Both the position numbers and the translations under genes were made by a program. Shown here piece by piece: positions 14,912 through 21,388 of a stretch of DNA of 21,388 bases. Numbering within the stretch: position 1 is the stretch's first letter; every line of letters starts with the position of its first letter. The DNA is from an uncultured Streptococcus sp. Lineage in GTDB: Bacteria; Bacillota; Bacilli; Lactobacillales; Streptococcaceae. The notes under the pieces are model-generated. The model searched no databases. It was not told the origin of the DNA and saw only the letters and a list, made by a program, of their open reading frames with translations. The DNA lies in contig NZ_CALHWC010000168.1 of the NCBI RefSeq assembly GCF_938036805.1, positions 1 to 21,388 of the forward strand, written 5' to 3'.

Positions 14912-16534
14912 ATGGCAAAAGATATTAAATTTTCATCAGATGCACGCAGTGCAATGGTTCGTGGTGTGGATATTTTAGCAGATACTGTCAAGGTGACTTT
15001 GGGGCCTAAAGGACGCAATGTCGTTTTGGAAAAATCTTTTGGCTCACCCCTCATCACCAATGACGGTGTGACCATTGCCAAGGAAATTGAACTGGAAGAT
15101 CATTTCGAAAATATGGGTGCTAAGTTGGTATCAGAAGTAGCTTCAAAAACCAATGATATTGCTGGGGACGGAACAACGACTGCTACTGTATTGACCCAAG
15201 CTATTGTCCGCGAAGGCATCAAAAACGTAACTGCTGGTGCCAACCCAATCGGTATCCGCCGCGGGATTGAAGCAGCCGTTGCGACTGCTGTCAGCGCTCT
15301 GAAAGAAACGGCAATTCCGGTTTCTAGCAAGGAAGCGATTGCTCAGGTTGCTGCCGTTTCTTCTCGCAGTGAGAAAGTCGGTGAGTACATCTCTGAAGCT
15401 ATGGAAAAAGTTGGCAACGATGGCGTTATCACCATCGAAGAGTCTAAAGGTATGGAAACAGAGCTGGATGTCGTAGAAGGAATGCAGTTTGACCGTGGCT
15501 ACCTGTCCCAATACATGGTGACGGATAGTGAAAAAATGGTGGCTGATCTGGACAACCCTTATATCTTGATTACAGACAAGAAAATTTCTAACATTCAAGA
15601 AATTCTGCCATTGTTGGAAAGTATTTTGAAAACCAACCGTCCGCTCTTGATTATTGCAGATGATGTGGATGGTGAAGCTTTGCCAACTCTGGTTCTCAAC
15701 AAGATTCGCGGAACCTTTAATGTAGTGGCTGTTAAAGCGCCAGGTTTCGGTGACCGTCGTAAGGCTATGTTGGAAGACATCGCTATTTTGACAGGCGGTA
15801 CAGTAATTACAGATGATCTTGGCCTAGAGCTCAAAGACGCTACTATTGAAGCACTTGGACAAGCTTCTAAAGTCACTGTTGACAAGGACAGCACTGTGAT
15901 TGTGGAAGGATCTGGCAATCCTGAAGCCATTGCCAATCGTGTGGCCGTTATCAAATCACAAATCGAAAGTACAACTTCTGAGTTTGACAAGGAAAAACTG
16001 CAAGAACGTCTGGCTAAATTGTCCGGTGGTGTGGCGGTGATTAAGGTCGGTGCCGCAACCGAAACCGAACTTAAAGAAATGAAACTCCGCATTGAAGATG
16101 CCCTTAACGCAACCCGTGCAGCGGTAGAAGAAGGAATCGTCTCTGGTGGTGGTACAGCCTTTGTCAGCGTATTGGGTGCAGTTGCTGGTCTCGAATTAAC
16201 AGGAGATGAAGCGACAGGTCGCAATATTGTACTTCGCGCCTTGGAAGAGCCTGTTCGCCAAATCGCTTTGAATGCAGGATTTGAAGGCTCTATCATCATT
16301 GACCGTCTGAAAAACTCTGAAGCAGGTACAGGCTTTAATGCTGCGACTGGCGAATGGGTCAACATGATTGAAGCTGGAATCATTGACCCAGTTAAGGTGA
16401 CGCGTTCAGCCTTGCAAAATGCCGCTTCTGTAGCTAGCTTGATTTTGACAACAGAAGCTGTTGTGGCCAATAAACCAGAACCTGCGCCAGCAGCACCAGC
16501 TATGGATCCAAGCATGATGGGCGGCATGATGTAG
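14912..16534 (+). CDS. groEL: Chaperonin GroEL
   Basis: A 540-residue Cpn60 subunit that folds proteins in an ATP-driven double ring. Key features include VTLGPKGRNVVLEK (27-40), the ATP-site loop GDGTTTATVL with Asp86, the apical-domain blocks ADDVDGEALPTLVLNK and APGFGDRRKAMLEDIA, and AVEEGIVSGGGTA near the second equatorial part. It ends with the flexible Gly-Met tail (MMGGMM). Length is normal and intact. A large ORF on the opposite strand (15595-16539) is only a shadow of this codon usage. Confidence 0.98.
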   Translation: MAKDIKFSSDARSAMVRGVDILADTVKVTLGPKGRNVVLEKSFGSPLITNDGVTIAKEIELEDHFENMGAKLVSEVASKTNDIAGDGTTTATVLTQAIVREGIKNVTAGANPIGIRRGIEAAVATAVSALKETAIPVSSKEAIAQVAAVSSRSEKVGEYISEAMEKVGNDGVITIEESKGMETELDVVEGMQFDRGYLSQYMVTDSEKMVADLDNPYILITDKKISNIQEILPLLESILKTNRPLLIIADDVDGEALPTLVLNKIRGTFNVVAVKAPGFGDRRKAMLEDIAILTGGTVITDDLGLELKDATIEALGQASKVTVDKDSTVIVEGSGNPEAIANRVAVIKSQIESTTSEFDKEKLQERLAKLSGGVAVIKVGAATETELKEMKLRIEDALNATRAAVEEGIVSGGGTAFVSVLGAVAGLELTGDEATGRNIVLRALEEPVRQIALNAGFEGSIIIDRLKNSEAGTGFNAATGEWVNMIEAGIIDPVKVTRSALQNAASVASLILTTEAVVANKPEPAPAAPAMDPSMMGGMM

Positions 16535-16582
16535 GACACATCGGAGAAAGTACAACTTTTTTGAAATCAATAAAGTAAAAAG

Positions 16583-16624
16583 ACTTCAAACTATTGGTTA
16601 AAAACAATGGTTTGAAGTTTTTTT
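16583..16624 (+). terminator. Intrinsic terminator after groEL
   Basis: Fourteen-base arms (16583-16596 and 16605-16618) pair with one G.U around an 8-base loop, followed by T to 16624. Confidence 0.9.
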
Positions 16625-16805
16625 ATTGTGCGGATAAGGAAATGAAAACTTGTAAAATAATGAAAAGTTTTAAATGTAAATGATTTTCGAAAGCTGTTTG
16701 GAGTGATTGTAAATGTGATTATTTCAAAATGGGGCAAATAATCTGATAGCAGTAGAGAATACTTTCGTTTTGGAAATTAACGCTACTTAGCCAGGACTAA
16801 GAACG
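16625..16805. other. AT-rich intergenic stretch with no gene seen
   Basis: No ORF with a ribosome site is seen on either strand. It holds a 13-base segment (16726-16738, AAAATGGGGCAAA) repeated exactly at 21051-21063, and two short TGTAAATG copies. Together with the fragment that follows, it is part of a gene-free stretch of about 500 bases between groEL and the acetyltransferase. Confidence 0.5.
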
Positions 16806-16973
16806 TTAAACTGTTTCGGACTTGTTTTGGAACAACTCAATTCTATCATTACAATAAGTGATTAACGTTTTCGCTTTTTCAAGTGTGTAGCCTTTTTCAG
16901 ATACTGACTTTACTTTTTTCTCGTCAAAGTAGTAGCCAGTCAAACCCCTGATTTCTTCTGACAATGTGAGATA
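16806..16973 (-). pseudogene. Decayed C-terminal coding fragment of unknown family
   Basis: The minus strand stays open for 55 codons, from just inside an in-frame stop (16974-16976) to TAA at 16808-16806. The reading looks protein-like (TGYYFDEKKVKSVSEKGYTL, then a stretch ending in ELFQNKSETV), with Lys/Glu-rich composition. It has no start codon with a ribosome site. I read it as the C-terminal remnant of a lost gene. I do not recognise the family, and it could also be a chance open frame. Confidence 0.35.
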
Positions 16974-17009
16974 TTACACTTATCTATTCGTAAAAAATGG
17001 AAGAAGTAG

Positions 17010-17015
17010 TATAAT
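17010..17015 (+). promoter_or_regulatory. -10 element for the GNAT gene
   Basis: A perfect TATAAT lies 33 bases before the start codon. The -35 region (about 16987-16992) is poor. Confidence 0.5.
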
Positions 17016-17048
17016 AGAGAAACACAGATAAGATGGTGAGTAAAAAAG

Positions 17049-17504
17049 ATGACAATTCGTTTTGAAGAAAAGGTAAGTATAGAAAACGCTCAATTCGTAT
17101 GCCAATGGTCTAACTCCCTCGGCAAATCCTTTCAAGAACAATGGATGGGAACAATGATTCCTTTTCCCTTGACAATTCAAGTCTTGCAAGATTTGGAAGG
17201 AATCTTTTCAATCTTTGATGGACAAGAGTTTGTCGGGCTTATCCAGAAAATCAGGCTAGAAGACAGTAATCTTCATATCGGGAGATTTTTTATCAACCCC
17301 CAGAAACAGGGGCAAGGCTTAGGTAGCCAGGCTTTAAGGAAATTTGTTAGTTTGGCCTTTGAAAATGGAGACATAGATAGTGTTTCTCTAAATGTCTACG
17401 AGGCAAATCAAAGAGCTCAGAATCTTTACCAAAAAGAAGGATTTGAAATCGTTCAAATGGTTGAAGAACCTGTACGAAAATACATCATGAAAAAGTTTAG
17501 ATAG
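17049..17504 (+). CDS. GNAT-family N-acetyltransferase
   Basis: A 151-residue cytoplasmic acetyltransferase. Acetyl-CoA binding motif A is clear: the beta strand IGRFFINPQ leads into the pyrophosphate loop QKQGQG (85-90) and the helix LGSQALRKFVSLAF. Motif B is NVYEANQRAQNLYQKEGFE (115-133), which is typical of the RimI/PhnO-like branch. The substrate cannot be predicted. A weak GGTGAG ribosome site precedes the ATG. It is a single-gene unit between its own -10 box and a bidirectional terminator, in a region that looks accessory. Confidence 0.9.
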   Translation: MTIRFEEKVSIENAQFVCQWSNSLGKSFQEQWMGTMIPFPLTIQVLQDLEGIFSIFDGQEFVGLIQKIRLEDSNLHIGRFFINPQKQGQGLGSQALRKFVSLAFENGDIDSVSLNVYEANQRAQNLYQKEGFEIVQMVEEPVRKYIMKKFR

Positions 17505-17510
17505 AAAGTA

Positions 17511-17538
17511 AAAAAGCTTTGGTTCACAAAGCTTTTTT
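17511..17538. terminator. Bidirectional terminator between GNAT gene and ltrA
   Basis: An 11-base stem (17511-17521 and 17527-17537) around a 5-base loop has A on one side and T on the other. It can therefore stop transcription from both convergent genes. Confidence 0.85.
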
Positions 17539-17553
17539 AATGTTATAAACTCA

Positions 17554-18699
17554 TTAAAACAACTCCCAGTCAACTGTTGAAAACTTTTTAGTCTGTTTAA
17601 TATAAAAATAAGCAAAATGAATTTCTTTAGCTAGGGTCAAGAGGGTTGCAATACTCACTACTATCATAGGATTAGAAGCAAAGGTTAGAGAAAGAAGGAA
17701 GGCGATAATATAGATTCCAGCTTGGATAAAGTAGAAACGTTTTGAAAAACGAAGATAGTGTTTGTTATAGGGGCCATTTGCTAGGACAGCAGCCTGGAAG
17801 AGTCCAATTCCGATATAAAAGAAGCTGGTCACAAAGAGATGATTGGCTTCAGGATTCAGAAGAAAACTCATCGAAACAGTCATCATAATCAGTCCAATGA
17901 AAATAGGATAGTGACTATAAATTAGAAATATTCCCTTTTGATTAGATGCTTCATCAATGGCATGGTCGAATTGACTGAAATAAAACAAGAACAGAGAAAG
18001 CATGATCATGAAATAAAGAAGGGAATAAATCGAGAAATTCTCGATCGTAAAGAAGTTAGCTAGCCCCATAATCATCTCCCCAAAAGTAATAATGACTAGA
18101 AGGGAGATACGCTCGATTAAATGGGGGAGATTGACTTGAAAATACATGGTCGTGCGAGTAATGGTAATGGGCATAATAAAGGTAAGGAGGATACTGAGAA
18201 CAAAGACATAGATACCAAGGTTGATTGGAAGGAGAGCTGCTAAATAGACACCAAATGTGCGCAGCCCTGTCATCCAGAGAAGACCCTTGATACTTTTTCG
18301 ATCGACGGCATTTGTCGATTTTCGATAATACTCCACCAGATATTGGAAGAAGAGGGTGAGGGATAAGGTACCAACGGCCCAGCAAAAAGAGTGGAAATAG
18401 AGCTGCCAATCATGGCCAATCATATTTGAAATGAAGAGCAGGAGGCCCATATTGATAAACATGATTACCATGTTAAATAAAGAGTTCTTCCCATAGCGAT
18501 TGGTATAAACGGTTTAAATCATCCAGGAATTGATGAGCACTAATAGAGACATGAAAAAATCAAAGAGAGAATTCCAGGTCAAAATACCGTCATGAAGATG
18601 GTGAATGAGGGCCGTTGTTTTTGAAATGGCAAAGACCAGAACCAGATCATAAAATAGCTCTGAAAATTCTACCCGTTTGTGTTTGATAAAGTTTGTCAT
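17554..18699 (-). pseudogene. LtrA-like (low temperature requirement A) membrane protein, broken by one nonsense codon
   Basis: Read through, the minus-strand frame gives 380 sense codons plus one internal stop. It starts with MTNFIKHKRVEFSELFYDLV, where the RVEFSELFYDLV block is the N-terminal signature of the LtrA family (polytopic membrane proteins of unclear function named in Listeria). About ten hydrophobic segments follow. Codon 62 is TAA (plus 18514-18516) after LINSWMI, and the same frame continues without any shift into TVYTNRYGKNSLF and onward to the natural stop at 17554. The expected residue is probably Gln (CAA), so a single C-to-T change would explain it. No frameshift is needed. 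A downstream ATG (18471) could allow a shortened product, but this would lack the conserved N-terminal motif. Confidence 0.8.
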
Positions 18700-18732
18700 A
18701 GTAGGTTCTTTCTAGTTATGATGTAACAATTT

Positions 18733-18738
18733 ATTATA
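18733..18738 (-). promoter_or_regulatory. -10 element for the ltrA-like gene
   Basis: TATAAT on the minus strand, 34 bases before the start codon. No good -35 is visible. Confidence 0.45.
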
Positions 18739-18786
18739 ACAGAAAGCAGCAATGAAAGAAAAGGATATTAGTAGTTAGTAAAACTA

Positions 18787-18842
18787 TGTCGTAAATTGTC
18801 AATATCTTGTCTTCTTTTGTCATTCACTTGTCGGTTTCTGTC
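18787..18842 (+). repeat. Six helically phased TGTC repeats upstream of the dehydrogenase
   Basis: TGTC occurs at 18787, 18797, 18808, 18818, 18829 and 18839, with steps of 10, 11, 10, 11 and 10 bp. Four of the six are TTGTC. All copies therefore face the same side of the helix. The array runs into the -35/-10 spacer of the dehydrogenase promoter and looks like an oligomeric regulator site. Confidence 0.7.
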
Positions 18843-18851
18843 TTGTATAAT
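18823..18851 (+). promoter_or_regulatory. Promoter for the SDR-AraC operon
   Basis: TTCACT (18823-18828), a 17-base spacer and a perfect TATAAT (18846-18851) directly preceded by TG. The phased TGTC array covers the -35 and spacer. Confidence 0.7.
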
Positions 18852-18888
18852 AGTCTCATAAACCAAATGAAATAAAGAGGAAATCATT

Positions 18889-19707
18889 ATGTCAAATAAA
18901 AAAGTTATCTTAGTCACAGGCGCTTCATCAGGTATGGGGAAACTTTCAGCCCAAGACCTTATCAAAGCTGGTCACACAGTTTACGCTGTTGCTCGTAGTG
19001 TCGATAAAATGAAAGACCTTGAAGCACTTGGTGGCCGTATCATGAAAATGGACGTAACAAACGAAGAGGATATTGAAAAAGTTGTTGCAAAAGTGATTGA
19101 AGAACAAGGTCGCATCGATGTTCTTTGGAACAATGCAGGTTACGGACTCTATGGTCCTGTCGAAGACCTTTCAATGGAAAAAGCACAACAACAGTTCGAA
19201 GTCAATGTCTACGGTGTTGCCCGCTTGACGAAGAAAGTATTGCCTTATATGCGTAAGCAAAAGGATGGTCTTATCATCAATACGTCATCAATGGGTGGAA
19301 AAATCTACACACCACTGGGTGCTTGGTACCATGCTTCAAAACACGCCATTGAAGGTTTTAGTGACTGTCTCCGTATGGAAGTCAAGGAGTTTGGCATCAA
19401 GGTGGTTGTTTTAGAACCTGGAGCGATCAATACTGGTTTTAACGCAGCAGTTGGTCAAAACTTCTCTCATGAATCTAAAAATGGTGCATATAGTCGTTTG
19501 GTGAACGCTTATATTAAAGCTATGGAGAACAACCCAGCACCAGGGTCTAAGCCAGAAGTCATCTCACGTACAGTTATCAAAATCATCAATGCTCGTAACC
19601 CTAAAACTCGCTATCTTGTTGGACGTGGAGCCAAGCTCTTGGTAGGAATCCGTCGCATCTTTGGCGATAAATTCTTTGATCGCATGATGTTGATGACTTT
19701 CCGTTAA
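18889..19707 (+). CDS. Short-chain dehydrogenase/reductase (SDR)
   Basis: A 272-residue classical SDR. The cofactor loop is TGASSGMG (10-17), the structural motif NNAG is at 81-84, and the catalytic set is Ser134 with Tyr147-x3-Lys151 (YHASK). The residues after the second beta strand (ARSVDK) favour NADP(H) by the basic-residue rule. The C-terminal region (about 190-272) is hydrophobic and basic, as in SDRs acting on lipid or retinol-like substrates; the true substrate is unknown. An AraC-type regulator follows after only 17 bases, so the pair is probably one operon controlled by that regulator. GAGGAAA precedes the ATG. Confidence 0.93.
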   Translation: MSNKKVILVTGASSGMGKLSAQDLIKAGHTVYAVARSVDKMKDLEALGGRIMKMDVTNEEDIEKVVAKVIEEQGRIDVLWNNAGYGLYGPVEDLSMEKAQQQFEVNVYGVARLTKKVLPYMRKQKDGLIINTSSMGGKIYTPLGAWYHASKHAIEGFSDCLRMEVKEFGIKVVVLEPGAINTGFNAAVGQNFSHESKNGAYSRLVNAYIKAMENNPAPGSKPEVISRTVIKIINARNPKTRYLVGRGAKLLVGIRRIFGDKFFDRMMLMTFR

Positions 19708-19724
19708 TAGAATGGAGAAAGCTT

Positions 19725-20696
19725 ATGCGCCTTAGTCTCAGTCAACAGTATATTGAAAATTTAAGCCTTATGGGGTTGGATCTGAAAACGATTCTGGAAT
19801 TGGCTAATCTACCAGATAGCACCTGGAAAGAGGAAATGAATCTCTCAACTCTGGACTATTATCATCTGTTAATAGCTTTTGATCAGGTGGCCAATGATGA
19901 GCAAATCATCGCCATGAGCCGTATCAAGGACATTCAAATGTTTATGCCTCCTTTTTTCGCGGCCCTATCCTCTAAAAACGGTTTGGCTGCGATAGAGCAT
20001 TTTGCCAAATACAAGAAGATTACGGGTCCGATTGTCGTAAACATAGAAGTTTTTGATGATCTTGTCCGTGTGAGCTATCGTTATGATTATCCAGGGTTAT
20101 ACCTACCTCGCTTTGCAGTTCTTAACGAACAGTTGTTGTTGCTTGATTTGATTCGGACGGGAACTGGTGAAGAGATTGTCCCAGTCCATGTCGGGACTCC
20201 TTATTCTTATGATGAAGCTAGTATTGGTATTTTTGGCTGCCAAGTGGAAGTAATGGAAGGGAATGAACTGGTTTTTGAAAAGTCTGACTTGGAGAAGCCT
20301 TTTCTCACAGCCAATAATGTCATGTTGGACTACCTAGAGCCTCAACTCAAGGAACGCTTAGCAGAAGCAATGACCAGTGAAAGTTTCACAGGTATTGTCC
20401 AACAAAAACTCTATCAAGCTATTCCAAGTGGTTGCTTTACCATTGAAGATATAGCAGCGTCATTAGGCATAAGCAGTCGCACCCTGCAACGAAACCTAAC
20501 AGCAGAAGGAACCAAATTTAATCAAGAATTACAAAATATTCAAAAAATCCTAGCCTTTAGTTATTTCAAAAATCCAGAAATGACAACAGAAGATGTTAGC
20601 TACTTGCTGGGTTATTCGGAAGTATCGTCTTTTTCACGAGCCTTTAAAAAGTGGACAGGACAGACCATTTCACAATATAGAGGTCTGCCTCATTAA
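19725..20696 (+). CDS. AraC-family transcriptional regulator
   Basis: A 323-residue regulator. The N-terminal 200 residues resemble the Arabinose_bd (PF12625) ligand or effector domain found in OruR/ArgR-like AraC proteins; the opening LSQQYIENLSLMGLDLKTIL is typical. The DNA-binding part is at about 238-320 with two helix-turn-helix units, first FTIEDIAASLGISSRTLQRN and then TTEDVSYLLGYSEVSSFSRA with the FKKWTGQTISQYR end. It is co-transcribed with the SDR gene (17-base gap, TGGAGAAAG ribosome site) and is the leading candidate to bind the phased TGTC array. Confidence 0.92.
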   Translation: MRLSLSQQYIENLSLMGLDLKTILELANLPDSTWKEEMNLSTLDYYHLLIAFDQVANDEQIIAMSRIKDIQMFMPPFFAALSSKNGLAAIEHFAKYKKITGPIVVNIEVFDDLVRVSYRYDYPGLYLPRFAVLNEQLLLLDLIRTGTGEEIVPVHVGTPYSYDEASIGIFGCQVEVMEGNELVFEKSDLEKPFLTANNVMLDYLEPQLKERLAEAMTSESFTGIVQQKLYQAIPSGCFTIEDIAASLGISSRTLQRNLTAEGTKFNQELQNIQKILAFSYFKNPEMTTEDVSYLLGYSEVSSFSRAFKKWTGQTISQYRGLPH

Positions 20697-20700
20697 TAGA

Positions 20701-20724
20701 AAAAACGCCCCTAAAGGCGTTTTT
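20701..20724 (+). terminator. Intrinsic terminator after the AraC-family gene
   Basis: AAAAACGCC (20701-20709) and GGCGTTTTT (20716-20724) form a perfect 9-base stem with a 6-base loop. The stem's own T arm serves as the tract. Confidence 0.9.
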
Positions 20725-20803
20725 AAACTGTTCTTCTATAAAGAGTGAATGGTAATGCTTACACAAAAGGGTCTGGGACAATAGTCTCTTAGCTACAGAA
20801 AAA

Positions 20804-20853
20804 GGCTCCATAATTCTTACAGTGGTTTTACCCACTACAGAAATTATAGAGCC
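20804..20853. repeat. Transposon-end-like palindrome (MITE or paired IS ends)
   Basis: Arms GGCTCC...AGTGG (20804-20825) and CCACT...GAGCC (20832-20853) are 22 bases each, with 18 matched positions counting one G.T, around a 6-base loop. The outer GGCTC/GAGCC ends and the inner CAGTGG resemble ISL3-type inverted repeats facing each other with no interior. Small hairpins flank it (20775-20788 and 20877-20887). No transposase is present. Confidence 0.55.
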
Positions 20854-20900
20854 AAAAAATGTGGAGGCAAATGATGGGGCAGAGCCCGTTTAAATAATGA

Positions 20901-20925
20901 AAAAGCCTTGGATTCCAAGGCTTTT
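20901..20925. terminator. Strong hairpin, terminator-like
   Basis: AAAAGCCTTGG (20901-20911) and CCAAGGCTTTT (20915-20925) form a perfect 11-base stem with a 3-base loop, flanked by A and T so it could act on either strand. Confidence 0.65.
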
Positions 20926-21122
20926 AAGTCATACTTTCTATGCCCCCTGCATGGATTTGGAAAGGATTTTCATATTGAGAGTAATTAAAAATATTGAAAT
21001 ATAAGTGATTTTAGGGAAGTACTTTTAGGTATTTCCAATGTCATGATTTAAAAATGGGGCAAAAGTGGGGCAAAAACGAATGACTCTCATTTGGTTTGAA
21101 AACCTATAATATCTGATGATTA
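20926..21122. other. Intergenic stretch with no gene seen
   Basis: No ORF with a ribosome site. It includes the second copy of AAAATGGGGCAAA (21051-21063), followed at once by a related GTGGGGCAAAAA. In the plus frames these read NGAKVGQK or MGQKWGKNE before stops. That is faintly like tails of phage integrases, but too short to call. Confidence 0.4.
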
Positions 21123-21131
21123 TGCTATACT
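21123..21131 (+). promoter_or_regulatory. Extended -10 promoter near the right edge
   Basis: TGC followed by TATACT (21126-21131). No well-spaced -35. It precedes the short ORF at 21187. Confidence 0.5.
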
Positions 21132-21186
21132 AGAAATATAGTGTTGTTATCAATAAATATCAGTGCGAGACTAATCGGAGGATAAA

Positions 21187-21249
21187 ATGGAAAAACAAAT
21201 TAATGAAAAAATTATCGAAATGGATAGGGAATATCCCTTTTTATTTTGA
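21187..21249 (+). CDS. 20-codon ORF, leader peptide or decayed gene start
   Basis: The ORF has a good ribosome site (CGGAGG, 21176-21181) five bases before its ATG and reads MEKQINEKIIEMDREYPFLF. The peptide is charged and not membrane-like. A +1 shift near the T run would extend it by about ten more codons (PFYFDLNQIFGW) before another stop, so it may be the 5' end of a frameshifted gene. A promoter lies upstream and two hairpins lie downstream. I do not recognise it. Confidence 0.35.
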   Translation: MEKQINEKIIEMDREYPFLF

Positions 21250-21312
21250 TTTAAATCAGATTTTTGGATGGAATAGTAGATGATAAGACAAAATATCTTT
21301 GAACATACAAAA

Positions 21313-21340
21313 AGACAAACGCCAAAAATGACGTTTGTCT
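21313..21340 (+). repeat. Hairpin downstream of the short ORF
   Basis: AGACAAACG (21313-21321) and CGTTTGTCT (21332-21340) form a perfect 9-base stem with a 10-base loop. No T tract follows. Confidence 0.6.
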
Positions 21341-21349
21341 ACGTTCTGA

Positions 21350-21373
21350 GGTAGCCTTTAGGCTCCCTTTTTT
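21350..21373 (+). terminator. Intrinsic terminator at the right edge
   Basis: The core stem AGCC/GGCT (21353-21356 and 21361-21364) is extended by two GC pairs beyond one mismatch, and six T follow (21368-21373). Confidence 0.6.
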
Positions 21374-21388
21374 CTTAGTAAATACCGA

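Noticed and set aside
15595..16539. 314-codon open frame on the minus strand opposite groEL
   Set aside because: It is an antisense shadow of a highly expressed, codon-biased gene; the residues are low-complexity Ser/Ala/Arg-rich and there is no ribosome site or family motif.
21036..21084. Tail of a phage integrase (frames reading MGQKWGKNE or NGAKVGQK)
   Set aside because: Only a few codons are open before stops, and the reading depends on the short repeated GGGGCAAA; no catalytic motif is present.
21340..21373. T-box or other riboswitch at the right edge
   Set aside because: No T-box consensus sequence or specifier stem is seen; only a simple terminator hairpin is supported and the downstream gene is outside the window.
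1..21388. CRISPR arrays, tRNA or rRNA genes
   Set aside because: No regular repeat-spacer pattern, tRNA cloverleaf with TTC-loop sequence, or rRNA sequence was recognised on either strand.

Overview
The window reads as chromosomal DNA of a viridans-group Streptococcus. The reasons are moderate-to-low GC, strong AGGAGG ribosome sites, many extended -10 promoters, a CIRCE-controlled groESL operon, recognisable PatA/PatB exporter subunits, and a locus arranged like the lev (fructose/mannose PTS) locus that I recall sitting directly upstream of groESL in S. mutans and S. sanguinis/S. gordonii relatives. The species cannot be fixed from the sequence alone.

Layout. Positions 1-849 (+) hold the 3' end of 5-formyltetrahydrofolate cyclo-ligase, overlapped by a rhomboid membrane protease. 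Positions 850-1116 are a convergent intergenic region packed with hairpins. Positions 1117-3090 (-) are gpsA followed by galU. A divergent promoter region leads to 3248-6734 (+), patA-patB, a heterodimeric multidrug ABC exporter whose two ATP sites are visibly asymmetric.

Positions 6946-11201 (+) are a tightly overlapped four-gene sensing cassette: RbsB-like sugar-binding protein (levQ), DesK/NarL-type histidine kinase (levS), response regulator (levR) and MalE-like binding protein (levT). It ends in a terminator. A control region at 11220-11380 carries three ACATTTG-type repeats and a CcpA-like site. The target operon follows at 11381-14464: levD (EIIA), levE (EIIB), levF (EIIC), levG (EIID) and the small membrane protein levX. 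The inferred circuit is that the two membrane-tethered binding proteins sense sugar, LevS phosphorylates LevR, and LevR activates levDEFGX, with CcpA repression overlaid.

Positions 14515-16534 are groES-groEL behind an extended -10 promoter flanked by a probable CtsR box and a perfect CIRCE element, so dual HrcA/CtsR heat-shock control is likely.

From about 16.6 kb to the end the region looks accessory: a decayed coding fragment, a GNAT acetyltransferase, an ltrA-type membrane gene killed by one in-frame nonsense codon, a short-chain dehydrogenase with an AraC-family regulator, a transposon-end-like palindrome, and a promoter with a 20-codon ORF and two hairpins at the right edge. The most unusual signal is a run of six TGTC motifs spaced alternately 10 and 11 bp (18787-18842) leading into the dehydrogenase promoter.
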